Virus record (IMG/VR): IMGVR_UViG_3300033552_000011
Span: 1-53,454 of that record
Reading direction: 5' to 3' (one strand)
DNA: 53,454 bases
From: a virus
The notes below the pieces were generated by a model, which saw only the letters and a program-made list of their open reading frames with translations, was not told the DNA's origin and made no database searches. Both the position numbers and the translations under genes were made by a program. Positions 38,135-45,576 of the stretch are shown piece after piece (positions within the stretch are counted from its first letter, which is position 1; each line of letters opens with the position of its first letter).

Positions 38135-40051
38135 CTACCCCATAAGAAAACTTACGTTACCGAGCCCAATCAGCCCACCGTATTCGTAGTTCAACAGTTC
38201 TTCTTTCAGTTCCATCATGTCCTGACGCGCTTCGGAAACCAGGAGTTCACCGTTGAGGTTGATCGTGCCGCTTGGTCCTGGAGTACCAGAAGCAAACTTC
38301 GAGCGGATCAGGCCGAGCATCATCTTGAGTTCAGCCAATGCCCAGTTCTGAATGTACTGCTTGCACCAACGGTCGAGGAGGAGTTCCTGCTCTGAACGTT
38401 CCAGCATTGCTTCGATTACAACGGTTTCGTATCCACGGATTGCACGGAGGATAACCAGCTCGTGCGATGCTTCATCCCATTGGTATGTCAGATCGCCGGC
38501 GAACAGGCGATTCAGTTCTTCGCCGTATGCTGCAACTAAGTGAGTGCTGAGAATGTCTCCGCCACCAGCTGCCAGGTTGTAATACTGCTGTGCAAATGCG
38601 TGAGCCCAAACATCATTCGGTCCACCACCGTAAACACCCAGTGGGCCCATGCGGTGAATCTTATGGATGTCAACGATGTGGTCTGTCTTGTCGATTGCCG
38701 AGTTCAGGTAGTATTTCTGTTGACCTGGAATCAGCTTGAACAGGACGAAGCCACGGCGGTACGCGCCGCTCGACAGCTGACGATAGTTGTCCAGAGCATT
38801 GTCGATCGCGATGTTGAATTGTTCTTCTTGCAGCTCGACGCAAAGCTGTGGCCAACCAAGTTGGGCATTCAGGGACTTGATCAAGGTAATGCGCTCGTCG
38901 TATGATCCGTCGTTACCAATCGAAATCTTCTCAGTGGACGGTGAACCTGCCTGGTCGCTGTTGACCTTGTTCCATGACACACCGTTCCAGGCGTTCAGAG
39001 CCTTGGACGTCGTGTTGTAGAAGAGTTGACCCAGGTACGGGTTGCGAAGCAGTTCGGTCTCAACAGTGATCGGTGTAATAAATGCTGGAACCAGTGAGGT
39101 GCCGTTGTCGTACAGAGTGTTGGTTGCATTCGGGAAGATCCACGAAGCACCATCGTAGAAGTACAGGCGACCAAGTGTATAGTCGTAATACATTTGTCCG
39201 GCAACGGAAGGTGTTGGTGTTTGAATCTCAGATGTGAAGCGTCCCATAGCTACCCAAGGGTCACCAACGGCAGAGCGCAATTTCAGGTTTGATGAATTCA
39301 GTTCGGCCCAACGTACGCCATTGAAGATACGTAGTTGCCCACCCATCAAGTAGACCTGGCCCATGACACCTGGGTTGTACGGTCCAGACAGGATCATATT
39401 GGCTTCGGTCGGAATCCATGAACCGGAGACACCGTCATAATACTGGACGATGTTGAGCACCTGGTCGTGGTAGACCATGCCCGGAGCCGGAGCTGTTGGG
39501 GCTTGTGGGTACGACGGGATGTTGCCTGTATATGCAGCCGAACCACCGTGGCCGGAGACAGCTCCGACTAAAGGATACGATTGAACCCCGATCGGGTAGT
39601 ACTGCAGAATGTTCGATGAAGCATGGACAGATGCGTAGTAGATTTTGTTCGGGTTAGTATTGTTGATGGTGATCGTAAAGACCTGCATCGTGCTTGGGTA
39701 ACCAGTCGTTACCGCGTCGACTGTCAGATCCTCTGGTGTTGGGAACTGAGTACCCATGGCAGCATGGAATGCACCAACAACGTGTGCATCGCCTATCATT
39801 AGAATTGGATTCAACCAATCAGGTTCTGCATCTGCAGCGTAGGCCGTTCCGTCTTGCGGGTAGTTAGATGCGCTGATCGGCTTTTCGCTCAGGAGAATAA
39901 CTGCGCCATCTGTCACAGACAGGGCAACAGGTCGCTTGACCGTAAGCTTAATGCTTGTTGGTGTAGGGCGGGAGACATCGATGCTGAACTGGCGGGCGTC
40001 GATCCACAAGTCATGTGTTGTTTTTGCTGAAATATCGGAAGGTGTAGTCAT
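38135..40051 (-). CDS. 13: Neck protein gp13 with fused fibre-like N-terminal region
   Basis: 638 residues behind a late promoter. The C-terminal about 250 residues match T4 gp13: 'ITLIKSLNAQLGWPQLCVEL', 'FNIAIDNALDNYRQL', 'RWCKQYIQNWALAELKMMLG', 'LNGELLVSEARQDMMELKEE' and the end 'GLGNVSFLMG'. T4 gp13 is about 309 residues, so this protein has about 330 extra. The extra part carries four repeats of the form G-Q-x-Y-x(6-8)-L-x-Y-[DN]-G-x-x-W, also found once in the tail fibre and in the 286-aa virion protein at 44206. A decorated neck or whisker-like projection is inferred. Confidence 0.78.
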   Translation of the reverse strand: MTTPSDISAKTTHDLWIDARQFSIDVSRPTPTSIKLTVKRPVALSVTDGAVILLSEKPISASNYPQDGTAYAADAEPDWLNPILMIGDAHVVGAFHAAMGTQFPTPEDLTVDAVTTGYPSTMQVFTITINNTNPNKIYYASVHASSNILQYYPIGVQSYPLVGAVSGHGGSAAYTGNIPSYPQAPTAPAPGMVYHDQVLNIVQYYDGVSGSWIPTEANMILSGPYNPGVMGQVYLMGGQLRIFNGVRWAELNSSNLKLRSAVGDPWVAMGRFTSEIQTPTPSVAGQMYYDYTLGRLYFYDGASWIFPNATNTLYDNGTSLVPAFITPITVETELLRNPYLGQLFYNTTSKALNAWNGVSWNKVNSDQAGSPSTEKISIGNDGSYDERITLIKSLNAQLGWPQLCVELQEEQFNIAIDNALDNYRQLSSGAYRRGFVLFKLIPGQQKYYLNSAIDKTDHIVDIHKIHRMGPLGVYGGGPNDVWAHAFAQQYYNLAAGGGDILSTHLVAAYGEELNRLFAGDLTYQWDEASHELVILRAIRGYETVVIEAMLERSEQELLLDRWCKQYIQNWALAELKMMLGLIRSKFASGTPGPSGTINLNGELLVSEARQDMMELKEELLNYEYGGLIGLGNVSFLMG

Positions 40052-40077
40052 CTTGGTTCCACGTAAGCTATCTGAGC

Positions 40078-40085
40078 TATTTATG
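40078..40085 (-). promoter_or_regulatory. T4-type late promoter, CATAAATA
   Basis: CATAAATA on the minus strand, 27 bases upstream of the gp13 start; it heads the run gp13 to the amidoligase-like gene. Confidence 0.74.
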
Positions 40086-40170
40086 GATAACGGTGCCTTA
40101 TTTGATGACAGCCGAACCGATTCTTATTTGCCAGCTAATGCTGTATATTTCTCGTTTAGTAAATAGATGT

Positions 40171-40449
40171 ATGAACTTTATCCTCCATAAATTTCGCTCA
40201 GGCGAAACAATAGATGCTGTGATCCGCCTCAAAGGCAGGCACAGTTATTCCCACGAAGAAATTTTAGCTCTTCGCAAACGCTTTAACGAGTTGAATGGAT
40301 TGATCGTGCCCAGACCTGGGCAGACTTTCAAGATACCGTTGGAAGGTATTGGCACAGACGACTTTGGAAACTCAGTCTTCCTCGTGCCGGTAGATGGCCC
40401 AGTAGTGTCGGACCCAAAAGCAGATGGTAATGATCCAGCCAATGGCTAG
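40171..40449 (+). CDS. LysM-like domain protein
   Basis: A 92-residue plus-strand product starting at 40171 ('MNFILHKFRSGETIDAVIR'). The pattern H-x-F-x-x-G-E-T-I, a helix with 'ALRKRFNELN', then 'RPGQTFKIPLEG' is that of a LysM domain, which binds peptidoglycan-type glycans; T4-like baseplate proteins also contain LysM. The C-terminal 30 residues are Pro/Asp-rich. The ribosome site is weak. Its last 78 bases overlap the end of the minus-strand membrane-protein gene. Confidence 0.65.
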   Translation: MNFILHKFRSGETIDAVIRLKGRHSYSHEEILALRKRFNELNGLIVPRPGQTFKIPLEGIGTDDFGNSVFLVPVDGPVVSDPKADGNDPANG

Positions 40450-40605
40450 GAACGCGCCAATCCACAGTAACAAATACACAATTACGTAGTCTAGCCAGAT
40501 CCCGGCAATGAGCCAGCCGATCGTACCCAGGATCGTGGGAATCAACATGTGACCCCACGCCTGTGTTAACACGATGCCGATGATATCAAATAACCTTGAG
40601 TTCAT
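40372..40605 (-). CDS. Small membrane protein, 77 aa
   Basis: Two strongly hydrophobic segments ('IPTILGTIGWLIAGIWLDYV' and 'VYLLLWIGAFLAIGWIITIC') separated by almost no loop, with a charged tail 'RHYWAIYRHEED'. It could be a holin, an antiholin or an envelope protein for superinfection control; sequence alone does not decide. It overlaps the plus-strand LysM gene tail to tail by 78 bases. Confidence 0.65.
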   Translation of the reverse strand: MNSRLFDIIGIVLTQAWGHMLIPTILGTIGWLIAGIWLDYVIVYLLLWIGAFLAIGWIITICFWVRHYWAIYRHEED

Positions 40606-40620
40606 CTGGCCGCTCCGCCA

Positions 40621-41199
40621 TTATGCTAGAACGTACTTTACAATCTTAGCAATGTTGACCGCATCATCCATGCCATTGTGGTGACGGCCTTCCAGCTTCT
40701 CACCAATGACTTCGAGCATGCCGGCCATACCTTTTTCCTTCTTGTACTTCATCTTCTGGGCGAACGCAGTCTTGATGTTGACGTGTTCCATGTAGTCGAA
40801 CGGATTCACGTCGGCCTGGATTCCGTACAACGCACCGATACCTTTTTGGGTCTTCGAGCTGAGCATGTTCTTGTCGTACTGCCCACACGAATACCAGATG
40901 TGATCGGGTGTCGGCTTGAAGATGTTGATGAATTCCTTGAGGGAACGCGCCATGGTCTTGCCTTCTTCGATGATCTGTTCTTGCGTCCAGCCAGTCAGCT
41001 CGGTGCAGAACGGAGATACCTGGGTGAACTGTGGTCGAATGACGAAGCGTTGCTTGTCAACAACTGTCCAGGTCGCGTATTCAAGAACAGCAACGCCGAT
41101 CTCGATTACTTCGTTTGGCTTGGTTCCCTGTTCTTCCTTGGTATCCCAGCATGTGGCTTCGATGTCAATCACGAAGCCAATCTCTTTCTTGTATGTCAT
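40621..41199 (-). CDS. DEDDh 3'-5' exonuclease (ERI-1/DnaQ-like)
   Basis: 192 residues, starting at 41199 ('MTYKKEIGFVIDIEATCWD'). Catalytic residues: Asp12 and Glu14 in 'IDIEATCW', Asp109 in 'SCGQYDKNML', His174 and Asp179 in 'RHHNGMDDAVN'. The 'CWD' after the first motif and 'TGWTQEQI' suit the ERI-1 branch, which acts on RNA or single-stranded DNA 3' ends. A stand-alone exonuclease, not a polymerase domain. It lies two bases from the upstream gene, so it is in the same run. Confidence 0.85.
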   Translation of the reverse strand: MTYKKEIGFVIDIEATCWDTKEEQGTKPNEVIEIGVAVLEYATWTVVDKQRFVIRPQFTQVSPFCTELTGWTQEQIIEEGKTMARSLKEFINIFKPTPDHIWYSCGQYDKNMLSSKTQKGIGALYGIQADVNPFDYMEHVNIKTAFAQKMKYKKEKGMAGMLEVIGEKLEGRHHNGMDDAVNIAKIVKYVLA

Positions 41200-41201
41200 T
41201 A

Positions 41202-41498
41202 TTATTCTTTCTTCACTATTGTAAGTTTCGGACGCACCTTGGGTGCTGGCTTTGCCCAAACCAAGTGCATCATGTGTGTATTGGGTTTAACGCGGAATGC
41301 AGTGATCTCTGATTCGCTGGCAGGTCGCCAATGATCGGATGTGAACAGTCTGCCGAAGGCCACCGACATGTTGCACAGGTCCTTCGTATCTTCGTTGTTG
41401 TACACAGCACCTTGCGGTGTCAATACAACTGTATGATCTGACTGCTCGTTGTAAATCACGAGGTCACCGCCGATCGGAATCAGCTGGTGGATTCTCAT
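41202..41498 (-). CDS. Hypothetical protein, 98 aa
   Basis: Unrecognised. N-terminal 'MRIHQLIPIGGDLVIYNEQS' and 'TVVLTPQGAVYNNEDTKDL' suggest a beta-rich protein; the C-terminus is basic ('KVRPKLTIVKKE'). It is ATGA-coupled to the 72-aa gene upstream and two bases from the exonuclease. Confidence 0.68.
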   Translation of the reverse strand: MRIHQLIPIGGDLVIYNEQSDHTVVLTPQGAVYNNEDTKDLCNMSVAFGRLFTSDHWRPASESEITAFRVKPNTHMMHLVWAKPAPKVRPKLTIVKKE

Positions 41499-41713
41499 GG
41501 AGTAACGCCGAATTTCGTCAGTGCACGGAGTTCGATTGCGATGGCCATGTATTCCGTATTGAAATGTTTCAGCGCATTGGAAAGATCGTCGCGCTGTGCA
41601 CCACCTGATGATAGTGCATACATTTCACTTTGGGCAATGCGTATGCATTCCGACACAACCTTATGACGGGCTTGCAGGAATTCAATTCGTTCGTTCGAAA
41701 TGGGATGAGTCAT
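41495..41713 (-). CDS. Hypothetical protein, 72 aa
   Basis: Starts at 41713 ('MTHPISNERIEFLQARHKVV'), with AAGGACT upstream; a longer frame would lie inside the upstream gene. The product is mostly helical with 'ECIRIAQSEMYALSSGGAQR'. It overlaps the upstream gene by 32 bases. Unknown function. Confidence 0.65.
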   Translation of the reverse strand: MTHPISNERIEFLQARHKVVSECIRIAQSEMYALSSGGAQRDDLSNALKHFNTEYMAIAIELRALTKFGVTP

Positions 41714-42254
41714 AATTCGTAGTCCTTTGGATAAACCATTCTGGTGGGCGTCGGTTGGTCCAGCGGGCGAACCGCGCTTTGCTACCCACGTATAAATTTT
41801 GGTAAGAAATGACAGCATCGTCAACCTTGTATTCGTCTGGCATTGACAACGGCGGATCAGTGAACTCGCCGTCGGGAATGTTTTTTGGTAAGCTGCTCAG
41901 CAGCGACAGTGTCTTAGTTTCGGTTGCGTGCACCTTGCCGTAACGGCGAGTGTACTCTTTGCAGCACTCGAAAAAAAGATCATACAAGAATTTATAGTTT
42001 TTTGAGGATGCTCGAATCCAGATATTATCCGGATGATTGACGTGGGAACCTTTATAGAAGACATCTTCATTCTCGGCGAGAACCCATTGCTGTTGCTTGC
42101 GACCTTTGTGTATAACGACTTGATGCTTGCCATCGACGACGCGATGGCATGTGCTCAGCATCTGTGCATACTCAACGATCATCTTGACGATGTGCTTATC
42201 ACAATGTGCGTGTGCACATTCTTGGACATTACGGGAGAGATAAAAGATATTCAT
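41682..42254 (-). CDS. Conserved phage protein, HCDKHxVKMxxE family
   Basis: 190 residues from the ATG at 42254 ('MNIFYLSRNVQECAHAHCDK'). The segments 'HCDKHIVKMIVEYAQMLSTCH', split here as HCDKH and KMIVEYAQML, then 'HPDNIWIRASSKNYKFLYDL', 'YTRRYGKVHATE' and 'PPLSMPDEYK' form a pattern I know from unannotated proteins in many phages. His/Cys-rich motifs suggest a metal site. No ribosome site is visible; a palindrome covers the start region. An ATG eight codons upstream is an alternative. Confidence 0.72.
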   Translation of the reverse strand: MNIFYLSRNVQECAHAHCDKHIVKMIVEYAQMLSTCHRVVDGKHQVVIHKGRKQQQWVLAENEDVFYKGSHVNHPDNIWIRASSKNYKFLYDLFFECCKEYTRRYGKVHATETKTLSLLSSLPKNIPDGEFTDPPLSMPDEYKVDDAVISYQNLYVGSKARFARWTNRRPPEWFIQRTTNYDSSHFERTN

Positions 42255-42279
42255 GGAAACATTATAACACGTTTCCATG
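42252..42279. repeat. Palindrome over the start codon and a -10-like box
   Basis: CATGGAAAC (42252-42260) and GTTTCCATG (42271-42279) form a perfect 9-bp inverted repeat around ATTATAACAC. The minus strand of the centre reads TATAAT, and the start codon of the 190-aa gene lies in the downstream arm. It could be an operator or an mRNA hairpin hiding the start. Confidence 0.6.
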
Positions 42280-42290
42280 ATCTAGGGAAA

Positions 42291-42995
42291 TTAAATACTG
42301 ATGCCAAGATCCGCCTTGGCGCGAATCATAACGTTGGCCCACTTCTTCGGACCGTCCGGAGTATCGCGCGCTGCTCTGTTCCAAGCCGCTTCGACTTTCT
42401 CCATGGACTTACCAGACTTCTTCATGAGGGTGTCAAGCTTCGATTGGTGAGCTGTAGGTACACGAGGCTTTGTTGGTGTATCCGTTTCGCCACTGATGTA
42501 GGGGTCAGACCGCTTCATCATACCCTCTTTGACGAGGGTAAAGAACACCGGTTCGTGATTTACTGGGCTTTCGTCTCGGTTGATTTTCCAACCTGCTGGG
42601 AGATTCTTTTTGAACAGCCGCGCGTACAGGTCGGCACGGGTTGCTTTGCCCTTTTCCTTGTCAGCACTGAATTTGATCTTCCGTGGATTCACATCTTTGA
42701 TGAATCTCTGCAGGATAGCTTTCAGCGTAGCGAAAATCTGGAACTCATTGCCTTTGTTGGTTTTGGCAAAGGTCACAGTGGCATAGGTGTCATCGTCTTT
42801 GTGACGCTGATCGGGAACCTTCTCACCAAAGACAATATCCCATTCACCTTCATCGTCGTCATCCATCATGCCTTCATTCACAGCGCTGAAGATTATGAAA
42901 CGATCTTCGACCTTGAACTCGGCCATAAATTCTGATTCATCGGTGTCAATGACCTTGAATGGTAAAGCCTTGTCGAGGATTTCATCTAGCTTCAT
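42291..42995 (-). CDS. Conserved phage protein with MKLDEIL leader
   Basis: 234 residues. It begins 'MKLDEILDKALPFKV', like the other MKLxEL openings. The middle 'YATVTFAKTNKGNEFQIFAT', 'NPRKIKFSADKEKGKATRAD' and 'LYARLFKK' is a pattern seen in uncharacterised T4-like phage proteins. The C-terminal segment 'KSGKSMEKVEAAWNRAARDT' looks like a small helical domain. It is ATGA-coupled to the 405-aa gene upstream. Head packaging is possible but not shown. Confidence 0.68.
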   Translation of the reverse strand: MKLDEILDKALPFKVIDTDESEFMAEFKVEDRFIIFSAVNEGMMDDDDEGEWDIVFGEKVPDQRHKDDDTYATVTFAKTNKGNEFQIFATLKAILQRFIKDVNPRKIKFSADKEKGKATRADLYARLFKKNLPAGWKINRDESPVNHEPVFFTLVKEGMMKRSDPYISGETDTPTKPRVPTAHQSKLDTLMKKSGKSMEKVEAAWNRAARDTPDGPKKWANVMIRAKADLGISI

Positions 42996-44209
42996 TTGGC
43001 TTTCTTCCTTTCCTCGGCCGCCTTGGCCGCTGCCTTGACCTTTTCGGACGGGTTGTTAAAGGCTCCCAAGAAGTCTGGTCGCCGCTCAACAACGGCCAGC
43101 TGGACCGCCTCGGTCGGGTTCTTGATGTTGGCGATCATGTACGGATTGATCTTGATCGCAGCCAGCTGCACTGCCTCGCTCGGGTCCTTGATGTACTTGA
43201 TCGCCAGGCCTGCCATGTCCTCAACGGCGGCCAGCTGCACTGCCTCGCTCGGGTCCTTGATGTGCTGAATGGCATTATGTCCGCCAAAGGAGCGTACCAT
43301 GGCGAGCTGCACCTGCGTGGATACGGTATCAGGAAAATATCGCAAAGCCTTGCCGGTGAGAGAGTGGCCCTCTTCCTGTGCCAGGAAGTCCATGATGGCT
43401 ATCATCTGCTTGTCCGTAAGATTTGCACCAGCGATCTTCTCTGGATTATTGGCAAACTGCGAGACGTCCGTTCCCCCCATGTACAGCAAGGCGCCGTGCC
43501 CGTCGCGGTATAGCCCCCTTTTCATCGTGAATACGCCGTCTAGCTCTCCTCCGTTGATCTCGCCCACCCACTCCTTCACGGTCCGCGTGAAGCCGGCAAC
43601 ATTGGTCCCATAGACCTGGTCTTCGATCCCCAGGGCGACCTTCTTCTTGTTTGTGAATGGCTTGATTAGTACCCGCGCCACAGGAGCAGATATATTTTTA
43701 TCGTCGCTCTTGATCAGGTATGCAACGAGTGTGCCACCCTTGACGTCCAGCGGTACGTAGTGCATGTTTTCCCCGTCCTCCAGGTTCATACAAGATGTCC
43801 ATCCTCGGTCGGTGGACATTCCACCGAGGTCGTACGGGTGCCGGCTGATCACTACCACGTAGTCGCTTCGCTTCGCGCCCCCGCGCTTCGGGTCCTCTGC
43901 AAACTGCTTCAGCAGTTCGGGGTCCTTGAGCAGCTTGCCGATCTTGACCTTCCGTTTGCCGTCGTCCTTCGAGGCGATGCCCGTGGCGTAGTCCTCGATC
44001 TCGTAGCCGGCGTCGGCGATCGCCTTCGCGATGGCGGACGGTGCGGAGATCCTCTCCGCGTCTCCCTTCAGCGGGATGTAGATGCGGTATGCCTTCTTGT
44101 CGGAGGCGTACTTCTTGAAGATCTTGGCGTACTTCGACTTGTCCCAGCCCTTAACGAGGGAACGGTATTGGCTTGGCTTGAGCGCCTCTAGTAGTTCTGC
44201 TAATTTCAT
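42992..44209 (-). CDS. Conserved phage protein with SRHPYDxxGMSTDRGW motif and helical repeats
   Basis: 405 residues. The leader 'MKLAELLEALKPSQY' offers LLE|A. The central domain 'VVVISRHPYDLGGMSTDRGW' followed by 'TSCMNLEDG' and 'VAYLIKSDD' is a signature I know from uncharacterised phage proteins. The C-terminal 130 residues contain four short helical repeats built on 'IKDPSEAVQLAAV', similar to DUF4116-type repeats. Its DNA is markedly richer in GC than the neighbours, most clearly between about 43100 and 44150, which suggests recent acquisition. ATGA overlaps link it to both neighbours. Confidence 0.72.
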   Translation of the reverse strand: MKLAELLEALKPSQYRSLVKGWDKSKYAKIFKKYASDKKAYRIYIPLKGDAERISAPSAIAKAIADAGYEIEDYATGIASKDDGKRKVKIGKLLKDPELLKQFAEDPKRGGAKRSDYVVVISRHPYDLGGMSTDRGWTSCMNLEDGENMHYVPLDVKGGTLVAYLIKSDDKNISAPVARVLIKPFTNKKKVALGIEDQVYGTNVAGFTRTVKEWVGEINGGELDGVFTMKRGLYRDGHGALLYMGGTDVSQFANNPEKIAGANLTDKQMIAIMDFLAQEEGHSLTGKALRYFPDTVSTQVQLAMVRSFGGHNAIQHIKDPSEAVQLAAVEDMAGLAIKYIKDPSEAVQLAAIKINPYMIANIKNPTEAVQLAVVERRPDFLGAFNNPSEKVKAAAKAAEERKKAK

Positions 44210-45066
44210 TGCCGCACCAGTACATACCCAATTTCTGGGTTCGAGAAGGTTACACGGAGTTGGTTGCCTGTGAGGAACTCAACATTCGATGGAATTATAA
44301 TCTGTGGACCATCGCCGCGGTCGACGTAGAACTGACAGAAGGCAATGTACGGAGCTGCAAGTGCAAGCCCGTGGTTAACAGTCCACGTAGTAGCTGCAGT
44401 ACCTTGTGTGTGGCGGAATGTAACGCCGAACGAGGCTTTGTTGACAAGTTCCCAAGAGGTTCCATTCCAAACACGCACCTGTTCATCGTCAGTGTCGTAC
44501 CAGGTCTGTCCGACAAACGGGCTGCCAGGTGCAGTAGGGTTCGCGAAGTTGCGAGCCAGGTTGACGAAGTTCTGTGTGAACGCTTCACCCCAGCCAGACG
44601 AGTCACGACCCATTAATTCAATTGGATATGTCGTGATGTTGACAGCAGGTGGAACAACAATTGTACCTGTGCCGGTATAGAGCAAGTACGTGCTGATGTT
44701 GGTAATATATCCGTCGGAGATGAGGGTTGCAGGATCGTTCGCGCCAAGAGATGGAACCGTCTCGTTGACATTGATCTGTGTCCGTCCGGCTTGCAGACTG
44801 CTTGATGTTCTGTCACTTGCTGATACAGGTGTGTACACTGTATAGCGACCGCCGTACTTTGCATTTTCAACAATGTCAAAGGTTGTGGCCTTGATCAGTG
44901 TGTAGCCTGCTGGCGCTGGTGCCGTGTATGACGGCAGAACTTCACCGGTCAAGGGGTTGCGATAAAACTTCCCTTGAAAGATTTGGGTGTAGTCGTTGGC
45001 TACCTCAATGGAACCTGGGATTCCACCAGTTGTTGCATTGACTTTGAGAATCTTAATCTTGCGCAT
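44206..45066 (-). CDS. Virion protein, tail-fibre or baseplate-wedge-like
   Basis: 286 residues behind a late promoter. The segments 'IELMGRDSSGWGEAFTQNFV', 'NLARNFANPTAPGSPFVGQT' and 'WYDTDDEQVRVWNGTSWEL' form a module common in structural proteins of T4-like (especially cyanobacterial) phages. The C-terminal domain is beta-rich ('YIAFCQFYVDRGDGPQIIIP'). It has no fibre chaperone. A small tail or neck appendage is likely. It is coupled to the GC-rich gene downstream by an ATGA overlap. Confidence 0.72.
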   Translation of the reverse strand: MRKIKILKVNATTGGIPGSIEVANDYTQIFQGKFYRNPLTGEVLPSYTAPAPAGYTLIKATTFDIVENAKYGGRYTVYTPVSASDRTSSSLQAGRTQINVNETVPSLGANDPATLISDGYITNISTYLLYTGTGTIVVPPAVNITTYPIELMGRDSSGWGEAFTQNFVNLARNFANPTAPGSPFVGQTWYDTDDEQVRVWNGTSWELVNKASFGVTFRHTQGTAATTWTVNHGLALAAPYIAFCQFYVDRGDGPQIIIPSNVEFLTGNQLRVTFSNPEIGYVLVRQ

Positions 45067-45093
45067 TATTTTACCTGAAAGGGTGTGATCAGG

Positions 45094-45101
45094 TATTTAT
45101 A
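45094..45101 (-). promoter_or_regulatory. T4-type late promoter, TATAAATA
   Basis: TATAAATA on the minus strand, 28 bases upstream of the start at 45066. It marks the upstream border of the late morphogenesis region in this window. Confidence 0.76.
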
Positions 45102-45121
45102 AAAGATTCTGAATGTTCCAA

Positions 45122-45379
45122 TCACCACTCCCAGGGCATACATTTCTGTTCAGTCTTGGGCAGTTTCGCCCAGCTTTTTGGACCCATGAACAGAGTTTTT
45201 CGACCAGTAAGAGGGTCCTCAGCAATCTTGATCACACTATGTGTTCCGAAGAATTCCAGCATCCAAGCGTTGGTTGAGGCTACAAGTTCAGGTGTCTGTA
45301 TGCGTACAAACTCAGGAGAGCATGTCATGCGCGGCTCATAGTCCAGCGCGGGGTCAATCACAATTGGAATGCCAAACAT
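45122..45379 (-). CDS. Hypothetical protein, 85 aa
   Basis: Starts at 45379 ('MFGIPIVIDPALDYEPRMTC'), overlapping the upstream stop as TGATG. The rest has 'WMLEFFGTHSVIKIAEDPLT' and ends 'EQKCMPWEW'. The opening resembles small phage virion or neck-region proteins that begin with I-x-I-D-P, but I cannot assign a family. Confidence 0.62.
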   Translation of the reverse strand: MFGIPIVIDPALDYEPRMTCSPEFVRIQTPELVASTNAWMLEFFGTHSVIKIAEDPLTGRKTLFMGPKSWAKLPKTEQKCMPWEW

Positions 45380-45576
45380 CAGACTGCTCTCCGCACACGT
45401 TGCTTTGCAACCATCCATTGGATGCGCCGGGGATTCAGCATCTCGAACTCCGGCATAAATTCATTCTCAAATTCGTACTCGAGGCAATCCGTGATGGCAT
45501 TGATGGCGCGCATCAGGTTGTCTTCAGCAATCAGAAGATGAGCGTCGAGCTCTTCTTTGGTATAGGTTTTGTCCAC
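45379..45576 (-). CDS. Hypothetical helical protein, 65 aa
   Basis: A small, mostly helical protein ('EELDAHLLIAEDNLMRAINA', then 'PRRIQWMVAKQRVRRAV') with a basic C-terminus. It overlaps the DUF488-like gene by 46 bases upstream and the 85-aa gene by one base downstream. Function unknown. Confidence 0.65.
   Translation of the reverse strand: MDKTYTKEELDAHLLIAEDNLMRAINAITDCLEYEFENEFMPEFEMLNPRRIQWMVAKQRVRRAV

Noticed and set aside
42033-42935. A 300-codon open frame on the plus strand
   Set aside because: It lies antisense to two well-supported minus-strand genes, lacks a ribosome site and has a composition typical of a shadow frame (Val/Phe/His-rich).
43090-43270. CRISPR-like spaced repeats in the GC-rich gene
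   Set aside because: The near-repeats (around CTCGCTCGGGTCCTTGATG) fall in frame and encode the DPSEAVQLAAV protein repeats.
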